Below are positions 54,834 to 64,000 of a stretch of DNA of 64,000 bases, one piece after another. Position numbers and translations under genes: made by a program. Below the pieces are notes generated by a model that had not been told where the DNA came from, did no database searches, and saw only the letters and a list, made by a program, of their open reading frames with translations. The stretch lies in assembly GCA_001414485.1 (NCBI GenBank), contig LLEY01000001.1, positions 62,001-126,000 of the forward strand. Reading direction: 5' to 3'. Source of the stretch: Calycina herbarum. Taxonomy: Eukaryota; Ascomycota; Leotiomycetes; Helotiales; Pezizellaceae. How positions within the stretch are numbered: position 1 is the stretch's first letter; every line of letters begins with the position of its first letter.

Positions 54834-57349
54834 ATGCAAGCTACCAAGTGCCCAGAAAAACAACAACCTGGCGATATGAGTGCCTCAAATCCGGCGCCAG
54901 CATCAACCCGTGATTCAGCAGCCTCATTTGAGGACGCTCAGTCACCAATACCCAGCAGAAACAAACGCACAGAAGAGAAAATTTTGATTCCAGAGCAAGC
55001 TCCTCTCTACTCTCAACTCGATGAGGAACTGCTGGATATCCGTGTCCTGAATCTTCTACCGGGGTCTGATGGAATCGTCTGCAATCTGGATTTCTTTTCA
55101 TGTACTGAAGAGTTTCCAGAGTACACAGCACTTTCATATTGCTGGGGAAACACTGCCGAAACCGAAGCAATTTCTGTCAACGGGTATCTCGTTTCAATTA
55201 CGAAAAGTCTCCTTGGAGCCCTGCAAAAACTTCGGAAGCGTCAGTTTGGTAGACTCTGGATTGACGCCCTATGTATTAATCAGAGCGACGAAATTGAGAA
55301 AGGCCACCAAGTTCGGCGAATGGCCGATATTTATCGCAATGCTACACAAACGATTGCCTGGCTTGGGCAAGAAAATCATTACCCAGAAGAGATTTCCAAT
55401 ATTCTCGCAACTTTCTCCTCTGATCAACTCGAAAATCGCGCCAACGAGGAAATGATGGAAATCAGCTCGGATAATCCCTATCCACCCGTGAGCTCTTGGG
55501 AGTCCACCAACTTGAAAGCACTTAACTCTTTTCTGGAGATTCAGTATTGGGAACGAACCTGGGTCATACAAGAATTGGCCTTGTCACGACAAGTTATATT
55601 CGTGTGGGGCGCGCAGTCGTGGGACCATAATACAATAGATGGAATCAATCCGGTACAGGTCGAGATTAATGCGTAAGCTACCAAAGCACCGAATCATTCG
55701 AGCAATTTTACACATGATGAGGAATTCCCGAACACAAATCCCTCTGAATCTCCATGAAGTACTGAGCAGCACAGCCCTTACAGAACCACATGACAAAATC
55801 TTTGCCGTTTTAGGTCTGGCCAAAGATGGGTTCACATTGATTGGTATCGGAGACCGACTACTCGAGACCCTTAGAGGTCATATTTCGAGACATCATGATA
55901 CGTTCCTTTGTTACTACCGAGAAAAATCAACCAGGTATTCCTATGGATCTGATCTGTCTTGATGATCCAAGAAAGCTAAGAAGTCTTTATTTGCCATCTT
56001 GGGTAACAGACTGGAGTGTAATATGGAGATGCCACATTCGCGGATCCAATTTCTCGTCTATTACTCGACGTGAACTAGACAAATATTGCGCCTGTGGAGA
56101 TCAACCAGCGAAGGTCAAATTTATTGACAATGGTAGGACTATGGTTACCTCTGGCTACATCTTTGACACTATTCAGTCCCTTAGCAATACCTCTAAATAC
56201 AGTTAGTTACGATTTAACCTTGAATTCAGCTCTTTTTTTATAAACCATGCTTTTTTGAAAAAATCTCTACTTTTCCCCTCTTTTCTATCTTATTTTACTC
56301 TTTACTAAATAATAATATATACTAGTATACTCTAGATAATAGGAAACAAGAGCTCTATGTATTATCTATTACTTTATAAACTTTTTATATATAAAATAGA
56401 AATTATATTTATATTCTACTTTTTATAAAGCTTTAGTAGAGGCGGTTAAGCTTAGTAAGCTTAGGATAGGGAAAGTGAAAAACTTTCAAGAAAAGGGGGT
56501 TTTTCTAACTTTTCTATTCTTTAAATTATTTTTATAGTATATAAGTTAAAACAGTAAGAAGTTATAAGAAGAGATAAGTAACTATAGTGCTTCTTTCTAG
56601 CTAGGTTTTGTCTCTTTTAAATTACTTTTATTTTCTGTCTTTTGAAGAAAAGAGGGGAAAGACCTTAAAATAAAAAAAGCACGGATTATAAAAAAGTGCC
56701 TGAATTAAAGGTTAAATCGCAACTGACTGTATGTACAGACAGAGATTTCGAATCCAAAAAAGCCCTCGCTCCCGGTCTCTACGGAACAGAATCGGGCCTT
56801 TACAATGCAACCTGGCGCTCCCTTGTTTACAATCGTGGAGTTTCAAGCTCGATGGAGTCACAGGAGTCAAGTGAAGCTCCAGCAATCTTCGCACATCATT
56901 TCCGAGAACACTTTGACTCTGCCTCTTGTTCGTCCTTCGCGCTGTCACCGTTGTCACCAACCACCAAATATCACTTATACGAGCTAATAGGTCCTTTCCG
57001 CGTCTTCGGGCGAACTATCAAGGAATGGTCAAGACTCGTTTTGAATGACCAAAGAAGCATTGATTTTCCCACTAGTGCAAAAACTGAGGACTACGTCAGA
57101 GCTTTAGTGTTCAGGAATTTCCATAGGAGATTTATGGTCACAGAAAAGGGTCACGTGGGTCTCACGCATGCGCAGAGTCAGGTAGGGGATAGTATTGTAC
57201 TTTTGAGAGGCTGTACTATGCCCATGATATTGAGGAGATGTGAAGGGGGTTGGAGAGTCGTGGGCGAAGCTTATGTCCATGGAATTATGATTGGGGAGGC
57301 ATGGAGGGAGAGAGAAGAGGAGGAGATGGAGACGATCCGATTGAAATGA
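54834..57349 (+). pseudogene. HET-domain protein pseudogene, frameshifted and split by a MITE
   Basis: HET-domain proteins act in heterokaryon incompatibility, where contact between unlike individuals triggers cell death. From ATG 54834 the frame carries the full HET signature: YTALSYCWGN, LWIDALCINQSDEIEKG, QVRRMADIYRNATQTIAWLG and YWERTWVIQELALSRQV. The frame breaks near 55665-55676, continues one frame over with ALTEPHDKIFAVLGLAKDG, breaks again near 55845, and continues with ETDYSRPLEVIFRD and LPSWVTDWSV. At 56200-56729 a MITE is inserted, and the C-terminal part (ESGLYNATWRSLVYNRG; VGDSIVLLRGCTMPMILRR; VVGEAYVHGIMIGEA) ends at 57349. HET genes are usually intronless, so the two shifts are better read as mutations. 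A truncated protein of 280 residues with the whole HET motif core could still be made from 54834-55676. Confidence 0.85.
56200..56729. mobile_element. 530-bp MITE with TA target duplication inside the HET pseudogene
   Basis: Imperfect terminal inverted repeats of about 60 bp: the left end starts CAGTTAGTTACGATTTAACC and the right end, reversed, CAGTCAGTTGCGATTTAACC. Flanking TA duplications lie at 56198-56199 and 56730-56731. The interior is over 70 percent AT by eye and non-coding. CAGT ends and a TA site match the Tc1/mariner (pogo/Fot) group, so a Fot-like transposase may have moved it. End mismatches are mostly G/A or C/T, as after RIP. Confidence 0.9.
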
Positions 57350-58672
57350 TTTTGGCTTGCTGCGCAAATTGAATACAATTTTGAATGTAGTTTTATTAGA
57401 CAGAACAGTGAAATATAATATGCAGAAAATCAAGGACAAATGGGGCTTGAATTCTTCATGAAAGCAAGAGCAAATGTGACATATTGAGGTGTAAATAAGG
57501 GACTGGTTCATACAGTACTAGACTCTAAGTAATGGCCCGCGGCCTTTTGTACACCAAAACACGCCCTACACACTTCACTATTAAAAGGCTGGTAGAACAG
57601 GTGAACTTTATTCTTTCAGGATTCTAGTTCGTTTTTATATAGAGTTTTTATTCTAATAAATTTTGGAAGTCATAAATAAACACGTATTTTGATATATAGG
57701 ATTCTTTGAAGTAGTGGTTAATTTCCAACGATTTTCAGCGACTTTGTATATAAATTCGCGAAATTCAGCTAAGGAACCTTTTAACTAAGAATATAATAGT
57801 AAACTTGACTTAAAGCCAAATTTCTAAGTTGCTCCATTAAAGATAACCTTCGAATTAATAGATACTTAACATAAAAGTTTTTCGAAAAAGCTATATTAGA
57901 ATATTTATAAGTGGGGGCGCGCAAGGCGAGTTTTGGTGTAACCCCGCGGGTGGGCTATTGCTTAAAGTTGGGGACCGTAATAGTTCCCTACAAAGATGTC
58001 GACAGAGAATTAGCTAGTAAGGTTGTAGAAATGTGCTGCGTACAGCTGGATAAAGTACTATTCTTCTACAAAGCCTCAAACAATCGAATTGATTATGCGA
58101 ACGATATAAATTGATTGAAAGATAATTATTCAAGCACGTCTAGTGCAATGTTCTTCTATAGTTATACGCATAAAGATGACTGGGGACTCTTACAGCTTGC
58201 TTATCCAAGTGAGCCCCCCCACATGCTATTTTAATAGGAGAACCAGCCACGCATACATGATGTAGATATTCCCTCTATGGGGTACCATAACGGAAAACTG
58301 AATTGCCGTTTTTTTATATCAGTCATACATAAAAACGCCCCCAAACGCCATTTTCGAAACAGCAATGTTTCCCTGACCACTACTTTTTTTGTTTTTAGAG
58401 AACCATGTTTTCAAGTTAGACTCATACCAATCTCAAATATCAGATGCCGTCTCTCCGTAAATGAAGTTAGTACGTAAAAATATGAAATAGAAATACGTGC
58501 GCAACTAGAAGCCCATCAGGTGTAAAAAATGCAGAGTTTAAAGTCTACAAAAGTTTATATGTGAAAAGTTTTAAAATATAATTTCTCCATTCATTACGCG
58601 TATCATCGCGCCCATGTTATAAGTTATTTCTCACTAGAATAAACCCCGAGACTCCAAAATGATACGGACCAA
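57350..58672. other. AT-rich gene-free stretch
   Basis: Very AT-rich (particularly 57590-57910 and 58480-58640) with no supported gene; composition fits RIP-decayed repeats. A more balanced island at about 57910-58110 has a short open frame (67 codons) that matches nothing I know. Confidence 0.4.
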
Positions 58673-60823
58673 CTATATAACAAGCAATCGCTTAAGTAAA
58701 ACAAGACCGAAAAATACAACAAACAACAGGGTAGACTGGAGAAAGAAGAGCTTCTTCTTCAGGTATTTTGTTTGGATCTTGAGAGTTTGCACAAGCTCCA
58801 GAGCTTGTGAACCAGGAGGTTCGACCTCTTTACAGTGCCTTAGCCTGTCCAGTGACTGAAGAGTGACTGGGTTCTCCTCCCCTAGTTCTTTTCGTCTTGC
58901 CACAAATGCCATTCGATGTAGCCCCTCGGCCTCTCGGTACCTCTCTGATTTGCGATGAAATTCGCCAGCTCGAAAGACGACATCAGCCCAAGATAGTGAC
59001 TGGTCGTCATTTGAGGGCTGATACGCTAGCATCGCTTCGACATGTGGCAATAGTGCTTGAGCGGTTGTCTTGTTGTCGTTGGGGAACGCTTGGCGCATTG
59101 TATCGATGTATTTGCCTTTCCATCGTTCGAAGTTGTTGTCGAGCTCCAGTGATTTCTTTGTCCATGCGTGTACCAAGGGATGCATTTCGAACTCATCTCT
59201 AGTATTCATGGTCACTAGAGAGTATGCCATCAACACGGAGATGGCTTTGTCAAATTTGTCCTCGTATCCAACATCTGCTGCAGGGCTTGCTGCTCCGGAA
59301 TTTCGTGACCCTTCAAGACTTGCTTGATAAGGACCTTTGAGGAGAAATTCGGGTATTTCTTTGCCATCAAAAAGAGACATGAGCGACAAGAGAGGCGCGG
59401 CCGAGGGACTTTCTTGCTGTATTGCCCTGAAGGACAACTCCCATGTAGTTTGAATCGAAGTTATTGGTGATTCTGCAGAACGCCGCTCCAGCTTCTCTTC
59501 TGTTGCATGATATAATGTCATATATTCTGAAATAGACATGTGTGCCTGATGGATAAATGCGGCAGCGTGAGTTATTGCAAGAGGAAGACATTGAAGGGCT
59601 TCCACAAGCTTTGTGTCTTCTCCCCCGAGTTGCACTCGGGAATTGAGTTTTCGAGCAAGGAGTAACATGCCACACTCCTGGTCCATTTGGCCAACCTCAA
59701 GGATTTCACAGTTTCTTAAGTTGAATTTGCTGGCGTCGTTCCGATGCCGCCGAGAAGTAACAAGTACAGATCCGTTGGGCGATTGAGGGATCATGTCTAA
59801 TAGTCGGTGGTGACCAGGGCTAGATATGCCTCTTGCTGCACTCGAATTGTATGTCTCGTCGGGAGAGAAAATAGTAGGATCGTCCGCGTTATCCAAAATG
59901 ATCAACCACGGCCCATTTCTTTCGTCGCAGAGCCAAGTTTTGGCCAATTCCATAGTGTTAGATTTTGGGTCATCCCAACCTAATGGTTTTGTCTCTTCGG
60001 CAATTTTGCGACATCCTTCTTCGAATCTTATCAAAGTATCTGCGTTGATCCAAAAAACCCACGTCTTTGGGGACCTTTCCCGGACGATGTGAGCATATTC
60101 GATAGCAAGCTGAGTTTTTCTATTCTCGTGGTTAGTAATTGTTTGGCTTTTGTGAAATGAAAAGAAACATACCCCATGCCACCCAGACCAAATAAACCCA
60201 CACGAGAGGCAGGCTTCGCCAGTTTTTGTTCGATTTCTCGGAGAATTCCTGTATCAACAAAGTCTGGATTTCGGTGATATGGAACTGTCGATGATGGCAA
60301 AGGCTTTGGCAAATTGTTTGCTGCCACCAGTTAGCTAGAAATTATCTAGAGAGGAGTTATTGTACTTACCCGGCATGCTATTTTCAGGTGATAAGAAGGT
60401 AACATGGTAATAGGACAAAGTTTGCGCATAACCACGGATAACAGCCATCTTATTTTTAATCTTCGCATCGTACCGCAAGCTCCAAATTCCTTTCCATATT
60501 CTTTTCTTCGTTGTTTGACCTGGCTTTGGTTGTATTTTAAACAGTATCTTAAGAAGACACTCTATCTCGGCTGCGCATTCTTTTATCGGGGCTTCTAGAG
60601 CCTTTCTCGCTTCTTCGGTGATATTGTCTACCGCGAGTGCCTGAGCAGATCTTTTCAGCGCTACCAATAAGGCTGGCAATTCCGTGGCTACATGGCGAAG
60701 TGACTCGGGAACGTCCTTGGTCTGCGATGTGAAGTCCTTTAGTCGGTGTGCAACTTTGAAGCCAAACTCTGTTAGCTGGATAAAACTGGCAATAACGCCC
60801 ACAACAGCAATAGCTTCCGCCAT
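58673..60823 (-). CDS. NLR-type protein: SesA-like N-domain, NB-ARC, short TPR remnant, C-terminal membrane segment
   Basis: Exons 60823-60370, 60320-60173 and 60119-58673, all phases matching, give 682 residues. The N-domain (residues 1-150; AEAIAVVGVIASFIQLTEFG, LRHVATELPALLVALKRSA) is the SesA/NACHT_N helical type that caps many fungal STAND proteins. The NB-ARC follows: P-loop GLFGLGGMGKTQLA at about 192-205 (split by intron 2), Walker B WLIILDNADD, GSVLVTSRRHR sensor, and LQCLPLAITHAAAFI. A winged-helix region (TTWELSFRAIQ) and an HPLVHAWTKKSL motif come next. Only about one and a half tetratricopeptide units remain (YREAEGLHRMAFVARRKELG), where relatives carry long TPR arrays. The end is a hydrophobic stretch (FFLQSTLLFVVFFGLVLL), possibly a membrane anchor. 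Fungal NLRs sense non-self and trigger cell death; the partner is unknown. Confidence 0.85.
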
Positions 60824-61295
60824 TGGAAAAAAAAGTTATTGTTGTAAAGGGACCCAGAGCTCACTTAACTATTAAGTCGGGAATCTTGTGTTAACTGTGT
60901 CGAGTGGTGGGCAGTGCAAAATTCCGTATCTCGGTGAGCCATGCGCCTAGTTAATTCAACCAATGAGATGACTTGTGTTGATGATCGTGTACATGGCTTT
61001 CTGCAATGCTCGAAAAACAGCGAATGGAATTATGAAACGAGAGGAGGCAGTGAAGACGGGCAGGGCATACTTGCAGATCTAGAGTAAATATTCTAAAATG
61101 CTGCTAGCATCATTGCTGGCTGAGTTTTATGCGATGAGCCAGAAGTGAGGTGACGGGAAATTGAATCAAAAGTAAAATTCCCGATAACGAATAAAATTTT
61201 CTCGTATTAGAGAACGCTAGAATGCCACTTGGGCGACGTAAAGGATTTGCTGAGAACAAATCTTGACACCGCCAAACACATTTCTCATTAAGCAA
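60824..61295. other. Intergenic between second HET pseudogene and NLR
   Basis: Upstream region of the NLR gene and 3' flank of the HET pseudogene. No gene seen. Confidence 0.4.
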
Positions 61296-62890
61296 CTAGA
61301 ATATTAGAACTGCAGTGTTATTCCCGTCATAGTTTTCGACAAACTCGCCGTCCATAATCCCATGAACATATGCATCGCCAATAAAGGAATACTCACGATC
61401 TTCCTGGTGTCTTTGCGAAGTGCTACTTCCCTTTACCCTAGGCCGTAGGACAAATGGTACGCGACCACCAAAAAGGACCCAAATCTCATTATCAATATGG
61501 ACATTCGGCGGCCCTATGCCAATATATCCACAATCCGTGATAAAGAACGCCTGGTTGACGACCATATCACAAAGTAATCTATATATATCATTCTTCTTTT
61601 TGTTTTTGAGGAATCGAGAACTTCGAGGTGACACGCATCTGCTGCTCGACTAATAGGAAATTCAGCCATAACCAAGTCACCCAACACTGTTCGGCAAAAT
61701 GCATCTAACCAATTGCCACCTTTAAGGTACACATCCCCAGCTTGTCGGGAATGAATGAAAAGATCGAGAAGTTTACCCCAACTCAATATCATATCAGCAA
61801 TTTTGTTGTCTGTGAGGCTTTCCCAGGTATCCTCTCCAAGTACATACATCACCGACCTCAACGATCCTGTCAACCAATACTCCCCTTAAGGATAGTACGG
61901 TGTCGTTGTACAAGGTCGAATATCCAATAGATTTATTTCCACAGGCTGCAAATTCTTTGTAGCGATGAGAGTGGTTCCACCATTTCCAAGGACGTCTCCT
62001 GTTGCCGTAACTATAGCAAGTGAAGTCAATGGCCCATGTCGGTATGTTTTTAGTGACATGGGGCTCGCCCCTGAAGCCGACCAGAGTTCTGAGACAACTT
62101 TCTTGTCTGATAAGGTCGAGGGTTACGTTGGTGTATAGCATAGCTGGTGTGATTTTGTAACTACTAGACTGAACGCTGGGAAATGGGATGGTTGGGAAAA
62201 GGCCCATTAAGGCATGTATTTTGTCGAGAGGATCTGTAGCATCACGATACCGCCATCGTTGCAAGAGATCCAGTGGCACCTTAGCAGTTCGGGAAATTTC
62301 GATTCCTCGTACTAGATATATGAAGTTTTCGATGAGATCGTTATATAGATTCAAAGCTTGATAAACGGTGTCGGAAATGCCTTTGTCCATTTGAAGGTTC
62401 TCTCCCGCCCGACAGAGGCTCTACGGAAAAAACGTCCGAATTTCCTCCCTCGAAAAATGAGTTAAAATAGAAATAAAACTACAACACAATCATTAAAAAA
62501 GATATAACTTTGTTCAATGATTATTTAGCTGTAAGAGATTCTTTTTAATATTTTTCTGAGCTCTTTTAGATAAACTTATGTAGTAATGATGGGGTTCTGC
62601 GTAAGAGGAAATTCAGACGTTTTTTCCGTCCCCGTAGAGAGAGGACTTCCCAAGAAATCGTTAACGGACCCCATACTGTCCAGATACGAGACCACCACAT
62701 ATTTCCATGCATCATCATGGCCCCGAACGCTGCCCGGCCCTTTTTGCCTTCGTCATTGCTGGCAAGCATAACAGGGAAGTCCTCATCTGGGGACTCAGTG
62801 TTTGCAGCAGCTATCATGCGGATGAAATCGAATGCGACATTAGCGTCATAAATTGAAATTCCTGGCGCTCCTTCCCCGAGCTAAACCAAA
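61296..62890 (-). pseudogene. Second HET-domain pseudogene, 5'-truncated, frameshifted and split by a MITE
   Basis: On the minus strand a HET protein can be followed from about 62890: LGEGAPGISIYDANVAFDFI, then WWSRIWTV joined directly to WGPLTISWEVL, so the usual Q-E and following dozen residues are deleted. After a 221-bp insertion the frame resumes with CRAGENLQMDKGISDTVYQA, RWRYRDATDPLDKIHALMGL, IPTWAIDFTCYSYGN and LVDRIVEVGD. A one-base shift near 61853 leads to YVLGEDTWESLTDNKIAD and GGNWLDAFCRTVLGDLVM. Another leads to the C-terminal FGGRVPFVLRPRV and FIGDAYVHGIMDGEF. The N-terminal HET core (ALSYxWG, LWIDALCINQ) is absent, so it is dead. It is clearly diverged from the HET pseudogene at 54.8 kb. 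Confidence 0.8.
62419..62639. mobile_element. 221-bp MITE inside the second HET pseudogene
   Basis: The ends are inverted repeats beginning CTCTACGG; the right one has an extra GGACGG before the shared AAAAAACGTCYGAATTTCCTC. A 5-bp direct repeat AGAGG flanks both sides (62414-62418, 62640-62644). Removing the element and one AGAGG restores the host frame (427 minus 226 bases between codon starts is a multiple of three; WEVL continues into CRAGENL). This is a different family from the 530-bp MITE at 56.2 kb. Confidence 0.85.
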
Positions 62891-64000
62891 CACAAGAAGC
62901 AAGACTTAAAGAAGATAAGCCCACTCCTGTGACAAGGTGTGACAAGGACCCCCCCCTCCCCGGAAATCTGCGACCCAATGATTCGAGAGTTAACAAATGG
63001 TGCAGATCTGAGAGTAAACAGTGTGGTATGACCTGAGCAATAGTGCTTGTAGTTGAGGAGATGCAGCAAGGTATCGGTGCCACGAGTTTTTGAAGGCTTG
63101 GGACTAGATCAGACTTCCTGTTTAGCTTGGACTCACAGCTCTTGTTTTCCTGGTAATGCGGTTCTCAGGATATAGGGAGAGTGAGATTTTGCAAAATGAA
63201 TACTTGATTGTGTAACCAGCAGTAAAGCCCCATACATGCATGCATTGTCCATTCAACGGGCATAATCAACCGGGCTAACCGCGATATACCGTATCTGGAT
63301 TCATCAGTCGTAACCCCGCGGCGTCGAACTCCAAATTCCTGGGAAGGACATGCATTCTGACGATGCCTGCTAGCAGAGAGGGCTTTTCGCAACCAACGAC
63401 TACTTCCTGCGCTTGGTTGAAAAGGCCGCGCGATATCCAAGACAAAACGATCTCTGCCCAAGAGAAACTCACGAAACTTCAGTTCGCAAGCAGTTGTGAA
63501 GATGCGCAGAAGGAATTCAAAAGAAGTTATCTGGACCAGGTTGATTGAATCCATTTTTAGCGCTGGAGCTAATCTATAATAGATTCAATCTAGTTCTTCT
63601 ACCACTGCAATCCTCGATATCAGTAAAATCGCCTCATGGTGGGCTCCCGAGACTTTCGTCCTTACCGGAGGTTCCTTTCGAATACCTAGCAAGACCTCAG
63701 CTGTGGCGATACCTGTGATGAAAGTTGGAAGTCCTAGAATCGAATACTACAACGCCCAGAAGGTGACCTCGTTGGTAGATTGGAACATAGCTCCGTCATT
63801 TTCATAGCTGGCGATCCAAGCTTGATGTCAAATGGCTGCGGGAACACGTCGTTCATTGCTATTCACAATTGACGCCTTCCCACAGGTGGGTCCTCTTGGG
63901 AGCTTGGGTTGGTGAGGTGGAACATCCATGATCATGCGTCCGATGTGGGCTGGGTGTTTGCGTGTTGGCTGCATCCTTGATACCAAGTCTCCCCCCGAGC
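62891..64000. other. Right-edge stretch with possible membrane-protein relic
   Basis: No intact gene. On the minus strand, 63827-63585 reads as AMFQSTNEVTFWAL, a TAG, then YSILGLPTFITGIATAEVLL, with a GTAAGG donor-like site shortly after. This looks like one decayed exon of a multi-pass membrane protein. The 63165-63554 minus frame has no recognisable family. Confidence 0.4.

Noticed and set aside
55665..55760. GTAAGC at 55673 in the first HET gene as an intron donor
   Set aside because: The sequence immediately after it is still coding in another frame (RIIRAILHMMRNSRTQIPLN), so an intron starting there would remove real coding sequence; a frameshift is simpler.

Overview
This window is nuclear DNA of a filamentous ascomycete (Pezizomycotina), most likely a leotiomycete; the class-level placement is an inference from gene families and overall style. 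Genes are split by short GT-AG introns, often with a CTAAC or CTAAT branch site 10-25 nt before the acceptor. There are HET, NLR and DUF6594-type genes, and a Fot1/pogo transposon carrying only point-mutation stops, as repeat-induced point mutation (RIP) would leave. No tRNA, rRNA or CRISPR array was found.

Layout. 1-16 kb is mostly conserved housekeeping: the 5' part of an unrecognised Q-rich protein (-), the nucleoporin NUP84 (-), the twin Cx9C protein CMC4 (-), SUMO (+), a small charged conserved protein (+), and a fused alpha-beta succinyl-CoA ligase-like protein (+). A putative amidoligase follows at 14.8 kb. The stretch from 16.3 to 27.7 kb is sparse. It holds only the chromatin-remodelling subunit RSC7 (22.1-24.3 kb), between 5.7 kb and 3.4 kb of low-complexity gene-free DNA, and a second, paralogous amidoligase lies on the far side at 27.7 kb. 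From 30 to 41 kb the window is AT-rich and accessory: a proline-rich orphan, a kinase-like pseudogene, a P450 remnant with an internal deletion, a rhodopsin-domain membrane protein, a small two-exon gene, and a 1,860-bp Fot1/pogo element with 49-bp terminal inverted repeats. From 41 to 52.7 kb it is housekeeping again: the presequence protease CYM1 (-), taxilin (+), an acidic conserved protein (+), a nitronate monooxygenase (-), and a long frame broken by two stops (-). From 53 to 64 kb is a self/non-self-recognition-type block: a DUF6594 membrane protein, a HET-domain pseudogene split by a 530-bp MITE, a SesA/NB-ARC NLR with a clipped repeat region, and a second HET pseudogene split by a different 221-bp MITE.

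Splicing by eye recovered two very small exons that simple ORF finding would miss: 13 nt in CMC4, which supplies half of its first Cx9C motif, and 8 nt in the succinyl-CoA ligase-like gene, which supplies the conserved G-K-Q. I found no clear wholly new system. The strongest leads are the decaying HET/NLR block, the two amidoligases around RSC7, and the microexons.
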